Part shown: piece by piece, positions 16,754 to 26,257 of the stretch
Layout: each line of letters begins with the position of its first letter
Position numbering within the stretch: the first letter of the stretch is position 1
NCBI GenBank assembly: GCA_049652985.1
Contig: JBASFK010000001.1
Span: 310,001-374,000, forward strand
From: UBA7657 sp049652985
Lineage (GTDB): Bacteria; Pseudomonadota; Alphaproteobacteria; Micavibrionales; Micavibrionaceae
Direction: 5' to 3'
Length of the DNA stretch: 64,000 bases
Notes under the pieces: model-generated
Seen by the model: the letters and a program-made list of their open reading frames with translations, nothing else
Database searches by the model: none
What the model was told of the DNA's origin: nothing
Program-made: the position numbers and the translations under genes

Positions 16754-18367
16754 TTAGCCGGTGATATGCAGGTTGCTAAGTTCGCGGCTGATATTTTCGA
16801 ACACGTCGATCAGCTCTTCCTGCGTCGGGGCATCGTAATACTGGTCAGGGCTTGAGGCACATTCGCGGTAATAATCGCGTGTTTCCTCGTTAATAACCGG
16901 GTCGCCGTCCTCGTCCTCGTAGTTAAAGGTCACCGTATAGATGATGATGCCCTGTTCTTTCATCGCCTCGCAGGTTTCAGCAAAGCGGTTATTGAATTTT
17001 GTCACGCTCATGTTGTTCTTGTTCGTGAACCAGTAGGACGAATAATAGGTGTTTTCGGTGTTGTCGCCGTCGGTCATCATGACAACGACCTTGCGCCAGT
17101 ACGGGTTGTCCCAGGGCGCACTTTCCTCGAAGGGCGGCTCGGGCGAGATCAGGCGGTAACCCCACGTCATGCCGATATTACCAAGCGTGTTGCCATCAGG
17201 CTGCATTTCATCGATGCGGTCGAATAAAGCGTCCACGTCGCTCGTCAGCGGCATGATATACGCATAAGGACAGCCGGTATTAGGGCCGCTATCCTGGCTG
17301 CCGGACGTGCCGACCATGCAGTAACAATAAGTGCTGGCGCAGTTGCCGCCGCTGCCGGTGCAGTTGGTGCACCGCGAGTTACTAAAATCATACGAGTTGC
17401 TGTCGATATCGTCGCACTCATCGCCGCTCGGAATGAGCCGGCCATACATATAAATATCCCACCTGCCCTCGTAATTATCGAGAACGTCGTAATCATACGG
17501 GTCGTTGGTGGTGCTGCCCGGGGCCCAGCCATGGCCGCGGCACTTGTCGGCGGTGTTACAACCTGTGCCGCTGCCGGTGCGCCATAACTGCCCAGCGGAA
17601 CCTGTGACATGCGTCGCTGCGGAGTTATAATTCGTTTCCTTGTGCTCGACGACGCAGCCATACCAGCCGCTGGAACTGTTGTGCGACGTCGTATAGCTGA
17701 CAGCCGCGGGCAGATTCACAAAAACATCGCCGTCGGCATAAACGGTATTATCCGGGTTGCGGCCAAGACCATAGCGGCCGATGCGCACCGAGTTGCTGTA
17801 CGGCACAAGCCCGATCTTGATCGAGTTCGGGTTATCGGTGTTTTCAAAAAGCGTGCTTATAAAATTCTGGCTTGCGATCTTCAGCGCATCAATATTCGGA
17901 ATGCCTTCGTCATTTTCAGTCGACATCGATCCCGTATTGTCGAGGACAAGAACAACCTCTATCCCCTGCACTTCGCGCTGCACAGTTGTCACGGCCTCGA
18001 CCAAAATTTCTGTAATGCCGATAACGCTCAGGAAAAACGTGAGATATTCAGCCTGTCCCGTCACCTGCACCTGGTTGCCATTCACGACAACGACAGGCAC
18101 GAACGTCGCGCCCAGCTCACTTTCCGGGTAGTTGGCCTCGAAGAAATCTCTGACCTTCTGCTCGATTTCGGCCGGGTCTGTGGCCTGCGCCGTGGCGGCC
18201 AGGGCGGCAGCGTCAATCGCCTGCGCGAGGCGCTGCTGAACGAGATAAGCATGCGCGAAATCAAGCGCCATACCGGCCGAACCGATGATGATCGGAGCCA
18301 TTACCGCGAAAGCGACCAAAATCGCGCCGGAAATCTCGCGGATATATTTTTTCATCATCTTCTTCAT
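16754..18367 (-). CDS. tadG: TadG-like protein with VWA domain and Cys-rich insert
   Basis: The 537-residue product has a TadE/G-type N-terminal membrane segment (GAILVAFAVMAPIIIGSAGM). A von Willebrand factor A domain starts near residue 135 with the metal site LVLDNTGSMS and continues to VVMMTDGDN. Between about residues 215 and 340 the VWA domain is interrupted by a segment with ten cysteines and many Asn/Gly/Ser. AAGGGGG lies five bases before ATG 18367. TadG is a minor pilin-like component of Tad systems and the VWA form suggests adhesion or protein binding outside the inner membrane. It is the last gene of the tadE-tadF-tadG unit. Confidence 0.85.
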   Translation of the reverse strand: MKKMMKKYIREISGAILVAFAVMAPIIIGSAGMALDFAHAYLVQQRLAQAIDAAALAATAQATDPAEIEQKVRDFFEANYPESELGATFVPVVVVNGNQVQVTGQAEYLTFFLSVIGITEILVEAVTTVQREVQGIEVVLVLDNTGSMSTENDEGIPNIDALKIASQNFISTLFENTDNPNSIKIGLVPYSNSVRIGRYGLGRNPDNTVYADGDVFVNLPAAVSYTTSHNSSSGWYGCVVEHKETNYNSAATHVTGSAGQLWRTGSGTGCNTADKCRGHGWAPGSTTNDPYDYDVLDNYEGRWDIYMYGRLIPSGDECDDIDSNSYDFSNSRCTNCTGSGGNCASTYCYCMVGTSGSQDSGPNTGCPYAYIMPLTSDVDALFDRIDEMQPDGNTLGNIGMTWGYRLISPEPPFEESAPWDNPYWRKVVVMMTDGDNTENTYYSSYWFTNKNNMSVTKFNNRFAETCEAMKEQGIIIYTVTFNYEDEDGDPVINEETRDYYRECASSPDQYYDAPTQEELIDVFENISRELSNLHITG

Positions 18368-18385
18368 GGCAACCCCCTTCCGGGT

Positions 18386-18931
18386 TTATTCCAGGTTAAC
18401 GACGGCGCTCCTGCGGCCGCGCGCAAATGCGGTTTCCTGCATGGGCATGGTGTTCAGCAAAAACCCGGCAAAAACAGGTTCAAAAACATAACCGACGGTC
18501 ACAACCACGACTCCGTTATCGGCTTCGGCAAGGCTGGCGACATCATCGAGAACGTTCTGGTTGGCAGACATGCCTATAGAGGTTTCGCGCCAGACGATTT
18601 CAGGCTCCGCCTCCTCATCAAAACGGATGCTGACGATATCGACGCCGTAGCTGCTGGAATCGAGGGGCTCAAACGCCAGGCTGCCGGCAGTGATCGCCTC
18701 TTCTATTTCCTCTTCGCTGACAGTCATGTTCCGCGTCACGAGGTCGGCAACGATCTGCGAAGCGCGTATGGCCTTCTGGTTCGCCAGCAGGCCATTGCCC
18801 ATGTCGAACGTGCCGAGCAAAATCGTCAGCAAAATCGGGAATACCAGCGTGGCTTCCACCGTGGCGACCGCTTCCGTCTCGCGTACCCAGCGTCCAGGCA
18901 GGGCTTTCAACGCTTTTATGAAACCGCGCAT
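18386..18931 (-). CDS. TadE/TadF-like pseudopilin
   Basis: From ATG 18931, with GAGGGGG upstream, the 181-residue product has a short basic N-terminus followed by ETEAVATVEATLVFPILLTI. This is the TadE-type hydrophobic segment with a Glu in the helix. The rest is a soluble periplasmic domain of alternating acidic and hydrophobic stretches. TadE and TadF are pseudopilins processed by TadV. The longer in-frame start at 19012 is unlikely since it reads through the end of the upstream gene. Confidence 0.8.
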   Translation of the reverse strand: MRGFIKALKALPGRWVRETEAVATVEATLVFPILLTILLGTFDMGNGLLANQKAIRASQIVADLVTRNMTVSEEEIEEAITAGSLAFEPLDSSSYGVDIVSIRFDEEAEPEIVWRETSIGMSANQNVLDDVASLAEADNGVVVVTVGYVFEPVFAGFLLNTMPMQETAFARGRRSAVVNLE

Positions 18932-18932
18932 G

Positions 18933-19463
18933 CTATGCCCCCTCGAATTCGTAAGGTTCGGTCTGCAGCACGATCGTCGAAACGAACAGACGCGTGCCAC
19001 CCGGCCCCGCAAGCAGCGGGCCTATGAAAGGCGTGATCATTGGATATCTGTATGCCGTGCGGATCAGGACACGGTCGCTCGATCCGCCCGCTTCAAATTC
19101 ACCCGGGACCAGGTTGCCCTCTTCGTCGTATTGCGGCTCCATGTCCTCGTAATCGGAAAAGCTTTCCATCTGGCGCACTTCGATGATGACCTCGTCGCAG
19201 TTGATCAGCACGGTGGCATAATTGCAGATCGACTGGCGGAACAACTCCTCGGGCGCCTCTTCGGACTGCTGAAGCTGCCCGGTGCGGATAAGCCGCGCGG
19301 CGGAACCTGTCGCGCCCTCAAGCAACGCGGCGGCGGCGTACATCATCGAAATCTCGATGATCGCCAGCGTCAAAAACATATAGGGGATCATGAGGAAACT
19401 GAACTCGATCGCCGTCGTTCCCTCGTTCTTACCCAGCCAGCCGGAAAATACTTTGCGCAGCAT
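18933..19463 (-). CDS. tadE: TadE-like pseudopilin
   Basis: From ATG 19463 the 176-residue product has MLRKVFSGWLGKNEGTTAIE followed by a hydrophobic helix, the TadE signature with Gly before the helix and Glu at position 5 after it. An acidic periplasmic domain follows. A longer open frame to 19556 runs through a strong bidirectional terminator hairpin, so the internal ATG is preferred even though no clear Shine-Dalgarno is visible. One base separates it from the next gene. Confidence 0.82.
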   Translation of the reverse strand: MLRKVFSGWLGKNEGTTAIEFSFLMIPYMFLTLAIIEISMMYAAAALLEGATGSAARLIRTGQLQQSEEAPEELFRQSICNYATVLINCDEVIIEVRQMESFSDYEDMEPQYDEEGNLVPGEFEAGGSSDRVLIRTAYRYPMITPFIGPLLAGPGGTRLFVSTIVLQTEPYEFEGA

Positions 19464-19490
19464 TTTGCTAAAATTTTTTGTTTTTTTCAG

Positions 19491-19527
19491 GCACAAAAAA
19501 AGCGGCTTTTTTCCGCTTTTTTTGTGC
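19491..19527. terminator. Bidirectional terminator upstream of tadE
   Basis: A perfect 15-bp inverted repeat, GCACAAAAAAAGCGG (19491-19505) and its complement (19513-19527), has a 7-base loop. The GC core is flanked by A and T runs on both sides, which works as a terminator in either direction. It marks the end of the pseudokinase/membrane-protein transcript and the start of the tadE unit. Confidence 0.8.
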
Positions 19528-19629
19528 TTTGTGCAGGTGCACAGATACCCAACCATCTATCATTATCCTCCGGAATTATGAAAAAATACTTAAGAAAAAA
19601 GCCTTTATTTAAAGGGTTTAAGCCCCGTT

Positions 19630-20184
19630 TCAGTGCTCTTTTGGCTGGATGGCAAAACCGTATTCATCCAGGGGCATCTGGCCCGTAACTTCAGGCCCCC
19701 AGCGCAGGGTTAGTTCCTCCTGGCGCTTGCGGATGGCTTCCTGCCGCGCCAGGCCCCGCTGGTACAGGATCGCCGCCACTGCCGCCGACATTGACCAGTC
19801 GATCATATATCCAGCGCCCGCGGCAGCGTACATGACGATAATCGCCTGCGGGTCGGAAACGATCCTGACAGCATTGTCGAATTCATGGCCGTCGCCCCAT
19901 AATTTGAAAAGAAACGGCACGCATCCGGCAAGGTTAAGCGCACCGACAGTAACTACTTTCGTCCTCGCCCGCCGCGTATCCGTAAACAGCGCCACGAATG
20001 TGGGCATCATCCCGACCGCCAGCAAGACCGAGGAAGGTAAAAACACGGCGGCCATAATGACTATGCCGATCATGAATATCGACACCTTGGCGCCGCGGGC
20101 GCTTTTGCGTTTTTCCGGTTTTCCTGCAACATGCGCGGTCTTTGGTGCGGCTTCTTTTTTTGCGGGAGCTTTTTTAGCTGCCAT
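19630..20184 (-). CDS. Membrane protein of unknown function next to the pseudokinase
   Basis: The 184-residue product begins with a Lys/Ala/Pro-rich cytoplasmic arm of about 30 residues. Three or four membrane segments follow (SIFMIGIVIMAAVFLPSSVL, LAVGMMPTFVALF, VGALNLAGCVPFLF, AIIVMYAAAGAGYMID) and then a charged C-terminus. No family was recognised. GGAGAG upstream of the ATG supports the start. It is 19 bases after the pseudokinase gene, so the two are likely co-transcribed and may work together; the nearby tad locus suggests, but does not prove, a pilus role. Confidence 0.7.
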   Translation of the reverse strand: MAAKKAPAKKEAAPKTAHVAGKPEKRKSARGAKVSIFMIGIVIMAAVFLPSSVLLAVGMMPTFVALFTDTRRARTKVVTVGALNLAGCVPFLFKLWGDGHEFDNAVRIVSDPQAIIVMYAAAGAGYMIDWSMSAAVAAILYQRGLARQEAIRKRQEELTLRWGPEVTGQMPLDEYGFAIQPKEH

Positions 20185-20203
20185 GGCGTTCTCTCTCCGG
20201 CCT

Positions 20204-22273
20204 TTAATGCATGAAAAACATAATGGACGATCCCAAAACGATAATCGCGGCGATGATGCTTGAAATCACAGCGGCGACCTCGCGGCCCGTCGCCTTGCCG
20301 AAATTCGCGCTGTCCGCGAGATGCGTCGCAAGATCGTAATGTTCTTTCTGAAGCGTCGCGTATTCGCGCATGGCTTCTTTGAATCCGCCCATGTCGCGCG
20401 CCATAAGTTCGGCATTATTAAGAATACCCGCCATTTTCGCGAGATCGCCCTCGGCAGCGTAACGCGCCACGCTTTTCTGCAGCTTGTCACGAACATCGCG
20501 GTCGTGGTAACGCTCGAATATCACGCCCATCGAACTCATAAACGCCGTGGCAATACCAGGAAGCATCGGCATCGAGGAGCGCTTTTGAATCGTCGCCAGG
20601 CATTTCAGATTTCCAAGAATTTTTTTGTAATCATCCGGCGCTGCAAGATCAAACAGGTAAGAATCCACAACCTTGGAATCCTTGACAGACAGGAACGCGG
20701 CGCTGTGACGGTCGAGGAACGTGATCGGCGCCTTGCCCCTCCTGCACAGATCCTCAAAGGCGTTGATCATATCCTCGGGCGTTTGCACGTAATAATCCTG
20801 CAATTTATCGCTAAGGCAATGCGTCTCCGGGCATAGGAGATAAACGCAACGCTCGATCCCGTAGCCTATCTTCCCGTGCCGGATAAAATTCCGGCAGCTG
20901 TCGAAACGCGAAATCAGGTTGCCGGAATCGATATTCTGGTTTTCCTGCGCAGCGACCCAGTTGAAGGCTATATTCTGCGCGAACAGATCGACAAAGGATT
21001 GTATATCGCGCTTCATGGCCATGGCTTCCGCCATCGCCTTGCCGACGCCGTCGCCCGTCATCCGCAGGCCCTTGTAACGCAGCGGTGACTTCGGATCCAA
21101 CGCGACGGAAAGATTGGCCGCCAGCCGTTCTTCATAACCCGGCCCCGTGCCTTTCTCGCGCGTGGTTTTCACGGCATTTTCAACCCGCTCCAACGCGATA
21201 TCGTCTTCCACCGAGCGTGCCAGCCATTGATTCAGGTCGTCGCTTTCGACAAGCCGCACGACATCCGGCGGATTTGAATCGAGACTCATCGCCAGCAGCG
21301 TGCTTTGAAAATATTTTTCTCCGGAGAAAAGCACCGCGCGCGGCGCCTTTTTTTCCTTGATCGATTGTTTGGGCGACAGGCGGCGCCCGTCCATCCAGAC
21401 CATCACCTCCTCCAACGTCCAGCGCTGGGTCGCGTCGTCGTGCAGAACGCCGCGTAAGAGTTCCAGGATCGATCCCTTGAAACGCTCCCGGCCCGTAATC
21501 GCGGCGTAGGACCCAAGCTCGATCTTGGCGCGCACGATCTCATCATCATTCAAACCCTCCAGCGGGTCGTTGGAGCGCATGCATACCGCGAGCGAAACTC
21601 CGAAAGCATAGAGATCATCCGTCAATATCCCCTCGCCGCGCGCAATGGGCGCGACCATACCCCGCTCGATCGTCTGGTAAAGAACCGGCTGGCTGTAAGA
21701 CGAAGGCAACGACAGGCATTCGCCGAGCACGATTTTCTCCGGCTTCGCCGCTGGCCCTGTGTAAAACATGTTGCCGGGGCGTATGGAACCATGCGTGAAA
21801 TCGAAATTCCTGAAATCCAGCAACGCGCCGATCATCGGCTTGACGACGATATTCATCACGTCGTCCTGCCGCCATCCCAGCGCCTGCTGATCTCCGGTCA
21901 GCAGTTTTTTGCCGAGAACATCTTTATAGATCATCACATAGCGTTGCTGGTTCACCGGCGGCCAGTGAATAGCCCCAACCGCCACCAGCGGCACAAGAAA
22001 AGAATTCACGATGCCGGCATAATTACTTGCAGAGCGCGAGCGCGGCGCAAGCTGGCGCTCGCAGATCAGCGCAAAATAATCCACCTTGTCGCGGCTGATG
22101 GCACGGTAAGCCTTGACCTCGCCGATGTCATATTCGGGAATGCGGGCATCGGTAAATATCTCGATATTATTGTCGAACTTGATCGACGCCCCACGCCCCG
22201 GGGGCCTTTTCACCTCGGCCTTGGCGGGAATGGCATCCCCTGTTGCCTCGTCTGGTGCATTTTCTTCCGTCAT
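20204..22273 (-). CDS. Tail-anchored protein-kinase-like protein lacking catalytic residues
   Basis: The 689-residue product has a kinase-fold region over about residues 30-300. The catalytic loop reads FTHGSIRPGNMFY, where the usual HRD-type Asp is Ser. The DFG position reads LGE, and no VAIK-type Lys is evident. Structural landmarks DDLYAFGVSLAVCM (F helix) and DDATQRWTLEEVM (near the C-lobe Arg) are kept. A long helical C-terminal part ends in one membrane segment (ISSIIAAIIVLGSSIMFF). It is probably a pseudokinase scaffold on the inner membrane. It heads a two-gene unit adjoining the tad locus. Confidence 0.75.
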   Translation of the reverse strand: MTEENAPDEATGDAIPAKAEVKRPPGRGASIKFDNNIEIFTDARIPEYDIGEVKAYRAISRDKVDYFALICERQLAPRSRSASNYAGIVNSFLVPLVAVGAIHWPPVNQQRYVMIYKDVLGKKLLTGDQQALGWRQDDVMNIVVKPMIGALLDFRNFDFTHGSIRPGNMFYTGPAAKPEKIVLGECLSLPSSYSQPVLYQTIERGMVAPIARGEGILTDDLYAFGVSLAVCMRSNDPLEGLNDDEIVRAKIELGSYAAITGRERFKGSILELLRGVLHDDATQRWTLEEVMVWMDGRRLSPKQSIKEKKAPRAVLFSGEKYFQSTLLAMSLDSNPPDVVRLVESDDLNQWLARSVEDDIALERVENAVKTTREKGTGPGYEERLAANLSVALDPKSPLRYKGLRMTGDGVGKAMAEAMAMKRDIQSFVDLFAQNIAFNWVAAQENQNIDSGNLISRFDSCRNFIRHGKIGYGIERCVYLLCPETHCLSDKLQDYYVQTPEDMINAFEDLCRRGKAPITFLDRHSAAFLSVKDSKVVDSYLFDLAAPDDYKKILGNLKCLATIQKRSSMPMLPGIATAFMSSMGVIFERYHDRDVRDKLQKSVARYAAEGDLAKMAGILNNAELMARDMGGFKEAMREYATLQKEHYDLATHLADSANFGKATGREVAAVISSIIAAIIVLGSSIMFFMH

Positions 22274-22381
22274 CGAGAAGAAATTCCTGTCATCTATATG
22301 AGAAATGGGACGTCATGGCGGGACCACTCCTTGGTCTGCCCTGAATTGTAATGCCGATTACGGTAAAAGTAAATAAAAGCG

Positions 22382-22394
22382 CCCCAAAACGGGG
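22382..22394 (-). terminator. Weak terminator-like hairpin after purA
   Basis: CCCC (22382-22385) and GGGG (22391-22394) pair around a short loop. The minus strand continues with a T-rich stretch (GCTTTTATTTACTTTT). It lies ten bases after the purA stop. The stem is short, so confidence is limited. Confidence 0.4.
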
Positions 22395-22403
22395 TAAATC
22401 GCC

Positions 22404-23696
22404 CTAGCCCAGGAAGGGGTCACGCACCATGATTGTATCGTCGCGCTCGGGACTCGTGGACAGCAGGGCTACCGGCGCCCCGATCAGCTCCTCGATATGG
22501 CGCACATACTTAATGGCGGCGGCGGGAAGCTGGGCCCATGTTCTCGCGCCTTTTGTGCTGTCTTTCCAGCCTTCCAGCGTCTCATAAATGGGTTTCAGTT
22601 CGCGCTGGCTGACCTGTGAAGCGGGAAAATGGTCTAGCTTTTTACCGTTATGCTCATAGCCGACGCAAATCTTGAGTTCGTCCATCCCGTCCAGAACATC
22701 AAGCTTCGTCAGGGCGATGCCGTGAATCCCGGACAACTTCACCGCCTGGCGCACGAGGACGGCATCGAACCAGCCGCAACGGCGCTTCCTGCCCGTGACC
22801 GTTCCGAATTCATGCCCGCGCTGGCCAAGATATTCGCCGACGTCATTCGCCTGCTCGGTCGGGAACGGCCCCTCACCGACACGTGTCGTATAAGCTTTGG
22901 TAATCCCGAGAACATAATTGACTGCATCCGGCCCCATGCCCGAACCGCTCGCCGCCTGCCCCGCGACGATATTCGACGACGTGACATACGGATATGTCCC
23001 GTGATCGACGTCCAGCATCGTGCCCTGCGCACCCTCGAACAAAATCTTTTTACCGCCGCGGCGTGCTTCATCCAGGATTTTCCACGTCACGCCTGCATAG
23101 GATAAAATTTCCGCACTAATTCCAATCAGGCTCTTGTAAATCTCGTCAACGCTGATCTGTGGCGCGTCGATACCTTTGAAAAACACGTTATGGCGCGCGA
23201 TCATGCGCTCCAGTTTTTCCCGCAGCAGCTCCGGGTGCGCAAGATCGCAAACTCTTATCGCCCGCCGGGCAACCTTGTCCTCATAAGCCGGGCCGATACC
23301 GCGCTTCGTCGTGCCGATCGCCTTGCTGCCAAGCGCGACTTCCATCGCTGCGTCGAGCGCCTGGTGCACGGGCAAAATCAGCGTCGCGTTTTCAGCGAGA
23401 ACCAGGTTCTTCGGCGTAATATCGATGCCTTTTTCACGCAGGCCCGCGATTTCCTTCAGCAAGTGCCACGGATCGACGACAACGCCGTTGCCGATGACTG
23501 AAATCTTGCCCTTGCGGACAATGCCGGACGGCAGCAGGCTCAGTTTAAATGTAACGCCGTCGATAACCAATGTATGACCGGCATTGTGCCCGCCCTGGAA
23601 ACGCACGACCACGTCAGCGCGGGATGAGAGCCAGTCGACGATCTTGCCCTTGCCCTCATCTCCCCACTGCGAACCGATGACCGCGACATTGCCCAT
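22404..23696 (-). CDS. purA: Adenylosuccinate synthase
   Basis: This 430-residue enzyme joins IMP and aspartate with GTP to make adenylosuccinate in AMP synthesis. It has the family P-loop near the start (GSQWGDEGKGKIVDWL), QGGHNAGHTLVIDG, the GTTKRGIGPAYEDK block, DVDHGTYPYVTSSN and a GRKRRCGWFDAVLVR block. The length is normal. Its ATG overlaps the hisZ stop codon (TAATG), so the two genes are translationally coupled. Confidence 0.97.
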   Translation of the reverse strand: MGNVAVIGSQWGDEGKGKIVDWLSSRADVVVRFQGGHNAGHTLVIDGVTFKLSLLPSGIVRKGKISVIGNGVVVDPWHLLKEIAGLREKGIDITPKNLVLAENATLILPVHQALDAAMEVALGSKAIGTTKRGIGPAYEDKVARRAIRVCDLAHPELLREKLERMIARHNVFFKGIDAPQISVDEIYKSLIGISAEILSYAGVTWKILDEARRGGKKILFEGAQGTMLDVDHGTYPYVTSSNIVAGQAASGSGMGPDAVNYVLGITKAYTTRVGEGPFPTEQANDVGEYLGQRGHEFGTVTGRKRRCGWFDAVLVRQAVKLSGIHGIALTKLDVLDGMDELKICVGYEHNGKKLDHFPASQVSQRELKPIYETLEGWKDSTKGARTWAQLPAAAIKYVRHIEELIGAPVALLSTSPERDDTIMVRDPFLG

Positions 23697-24799
23697 TATT
23701 TTTTCTTTCCTTCTTTAGCTTTGCCTCTGATAACGATCGTACCGTTGCGCTGCTCCGCGCGGATCGCGCTCCAGTCCTCCGCTGCGTTCACAGCAACGGT
23801 CTTTCTCTTCGGCGCGGGCGGCATCGCCTTGCGCACCGTGTCCATATATAAGGTGAACCCGCAGGCGCTCTCGACCGGGTCCTGCCCGCCGAAATGAATA
23901 TCGTAACGCCCGCCGCGCCCGATTTCGCCGGAAACACCCGCCGCGAAAATCGTAAAGCCCAGACCGGAATGATATTTAAATCCACGCGTCTCGATCGAGT
24001 CGATCGTGATTTTGACGTCGTCGAATTCCAGCTCATTCAGCGCCCGCGCAATTCCGTTATGTATGGTTTCCAGCTTGCGGATATCCGGCTTGAAATCGCC
24101 AAGCGCCGCGAGCGCCTTCAGCGCTTTTTCACCCGGCCCCGCCGCCTTCGCCAGTTTCGAAAGCGCATCCACCAGTTTTTTATTATGGCCTTTCAACCGG
24201 TCAACCGCGCGACTCTCCAATACTTTTTTGATCTTCGCCCGGTCATCTTCGTCAACCTTATGCCGGTCGAGCAATTCGCCTACGATGCACGGAAACGATA
24301 AATCAATCGTGATGTTCTCAACGCCGATTTCCTTCAGCCCCACAAGCGCGACAACGCAGCTTTCAATATCGGTTTCAATTCCGGTATCACCGACAATCTC
24401 GCACCCGACCTGGCAGAACTGGCGCTCGGTGCGCTGTTGCCCCGCCTTGGTGCGCAGCACGTCATTCGCGTAACACAGGCGCAGCGGCCGCGGCTCCTTG
24501 CCAAGGCGCGAGCAGGCAATACGCGCAATCTGCGGCGTAATGTCCGAGCGCACGCCCATCATCCGGCGCGAAACCGGGTCCATCACGCGGAACGTATCGT
24601 CGATCATGGATTCGCCGGGCCCCGGCGCGAACAGGCTTTCCTCGAATTCCAGCATCGGCGGCTTGACGCGCTGATAACCGAAAGATGCGAAAATCATCAT
24701 CATCTTCCCGGCGGCACGGTATTCATGCTCGGCAACGGGCGGTAGAAGATCAACGAACCCGTTCGGAAGCAGCGCCAGATTTTTCTTGCCCGTGACCAT
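23696..24799 (-). CDS. hisZ: ATP phosphoribosyltransferase regulatory subunit HisZ
   Basis: The 367-residue product is a HisRS-like paralogue without the anticodon-binding domain. Class II motifs appear as FEESLF, RVMDPVSRRMMGVRSDITPQ and ERQFCQVGCEIVG, with a late YHSGLGFTIFA block. HisZ partners with a short HisG to form the first enzyme of histidine synthesis; hisG is not in this window. AAGGAAAG lies upstream of the ATG. It sits between glmM and purA on the same strand. Confidence 0.93.
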   Translation of the reverse strand: MVTGKKNLALLPNGFVDLLPPVAEHEYRAAGKMMMIFASFGYQRVKPPMLEFEESLFAPGPGESMIDDTFRVMDPVSRRMMGVRSDITPQIARIACSRLGKEPRPLRLCYANDVLRTKAGQQRTERQFCQVGCEIVGDTGIETDIESCVVALVGLKEIGVENITIDLSFPCIVGELLDRHKVDEDDRAKIKKVLESRAVDRLKGHNKKLVDALSKLAKAAGPGEKALKALAALGDFKPDIRKLETIHNGIARALNELEFDDVKITIDSIETRGFKYHSGLGFTIFAAGVSGEIGRGGRYDIHFGGQDPVESACGFTLYMDTVRKAMPPAPKRKTVAVNAAEDWSAIRAEQRNGTIVIRGKAKEGKKK

Positions 24800-24808
24800 G
24801 ATCTTTCC

Positions 24809-26179
24809 TTAACGCGCGGCTTTTTCTATGACGGCGCACAAATCGCCGACGATATTCTCAACCACCTTCTGGTCCTGTCCTTCCGCCATGACGCGGATTA
24901 GCGGCTCCGTGCCCGAAGCGCGCACCAGCAGACGCCCATCGTTGGAGAGTTTTTTCTCGGCGCTTTTAATCGCATCCTGCACTTTTGAATCGTCCAGCGG
25001 CTTGCCGCCTGAAAACTTCACATTCCGCAAAATCTGCGGCAGCGGCGTGAATACGCGCAGCGCTTCGCTCGCTTTTTTACCCTGCTGCTTAAGCACGGAC
25101 AGGATCTGCAGCGCCGCCACCAGCCCGTCGCCCGTCGTATTATATTGTGATAGCACGATATGACCCGATTGCTCGCCGCCCAGCGACGCGCCCTTCTCGC
25201 GCATCATCTCGACCACATAACGGTCACCGACCTGCGCGCGCAGCAGCTTGATTTTTTTCGATTCAAAAAACTTTTCGAGCCCTAAATTCGACATCACCGT
25301 TGCCACGACCGTATCCTGCGCCAGGTTTCCCGATTTCTGCATCACCAGCGCCAGCGCCGCCATCAATTGGTCGCCGTCAATCTTCTGGCCTTTCTCATCG
25401 ACCATGATCACGCGGTCTGCATCACCATCCAGCGCGATGCCGATATCGGCCTTGTTATCCAGCACGGCTCTTTGCAGGTTCTCCGTCGCCGTCGCGCCGT
25501 AACCGTCATTGATATTACGCCCGTTTGGCGCTACACCGATGGCAATCACCTCGGCTTCCAACTCCCACAGCACCTGCGGCGCGACCTTGTACGCTGCGCC
25601 GTGCGCGCAATCGACAACAATTTTTAAACCTTCAAGATTCTGGCCCTTCGGGAAACTACTCTTGATATGCTCGACATAACGGCCCTGCGCGTCCTCAAGC
25701 CGCGTCGCCTTGCCGAGGTCCCCGGGCAGTGCAAGCTCGCCGCTCATATCCTGCTCGAGCTTCGCTTCAATCTCGCGCTCGGTATCGTCCGGCAGCTTAT
25801 ATCCGTCCGGCCCGAAAAGTTTTATGCCGTTATCGTGAAAAGGATTATGCGACGCCGAGATCATCACGCCGACATCCGTGCGCAAACTTCTCGTCAGCAT
25901 CGCGATGCCCGGCGTCGGGATCGGCCCGACCAAAATCACATCCATCCCCATCGAGACGAAACCGGCGCACATCGCTTCCTCGAACATATAGCCCGACAGG
26001 CGCGTATCCTTGCCGATGATCGCGCGGTTGGTGCGCTCGCGGCCGCCCCCGGCTTTTTCATTAGCTTCGCGCAAAGCAGACGCCGTCGCCATGGCGATTT
26101 TCAGCGCCACGTCAGCCGTCATCGGGGCCGTATTGGCCCGCCCGCGTATTCCATCAGTGCCGAAGAACTTCCGTGTCAT
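24809..26179 (-). CDS. glmM: Phosphoglucosamine mutase
   Basis: From ATG 26179 (MTRKFFGTDGIRGRAN) the 456-residue enzyme converts glucosamine-6-phosphate to glucosamine-1-phosphate for peptidoglycan and LPS precursors. The phosphoserine loop (GVMISASHNPFHDNGIKLFG), the metal loop (GIALDGDADRVIMVD), the sugar loop (GGEQSGHI) and the phosphate loop (RASGTEPLIRVM) are intact. A TTG at 26215 is a poorer start. It follows ftsH by 78 bases. Confidence 0.96.
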   Translation of the reverse strand: MTRKFFGTDGIRGRANTAPMTADVALKIAMATASALREANEKAGGGRERTNRAIIGKDTRLSGYMFEEAMCAGFVSMGMDVILVGPIPTPGIAMLTRSLRTDVGVMISASHNPFHDNGIKLFGPDGYKLPDDTEREIEAKLEQDMSGELALPGDLGKATRLEDAQGRYVEHIKSSFPKGQNLEGLKIVVDCAHGAAYKVAPQVLWELEAEVIAIGVAPNGRNINDGYGATATENLQRAVLDNKADIGIALDGDADRVIMVDEKGQKIDGDQLMAALALVMQKSGNLAQDTVVATVMSNLGLEKFFESKKIKLLRAQVGDRYVVEMMREKGASLGGEQSGHIVLSQYNTTGDGLVAALQILSVLKQQGKKASEALRVFTPLPQILRNVKFSGGKPLDDSKVQDAIKSAEKKLSNDGRLLVRASGTEPLIRVMAEGQDQKVVENIVGDLCAVIEKAAR

Positions 26180-26257
26180 GAGGCTTTTTTTAAACTGTAT
26201 TGGACTCTGTGGCAAATGGAGTTTCCGGCCGCAAAAAAGAGCCGGAAATCATTGTTT

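Noticed and set aside
17609..19027. A 472-codon plus-strand open frame across the tadG/tadF genes
   Set aside because: It is antisense to two well-supported pilus genes, low in normal codon pattern and without any recognisable domain; it is a by-product of GC-rich coding on the other strand.
26222..26248. Hairpin TTTCCGGC / GCCGGAAA after ftsH, considered as terminator
   Set aside because: No T-tract follows on the ftsH strand, and the glmM start is close; kept out as unsupported.
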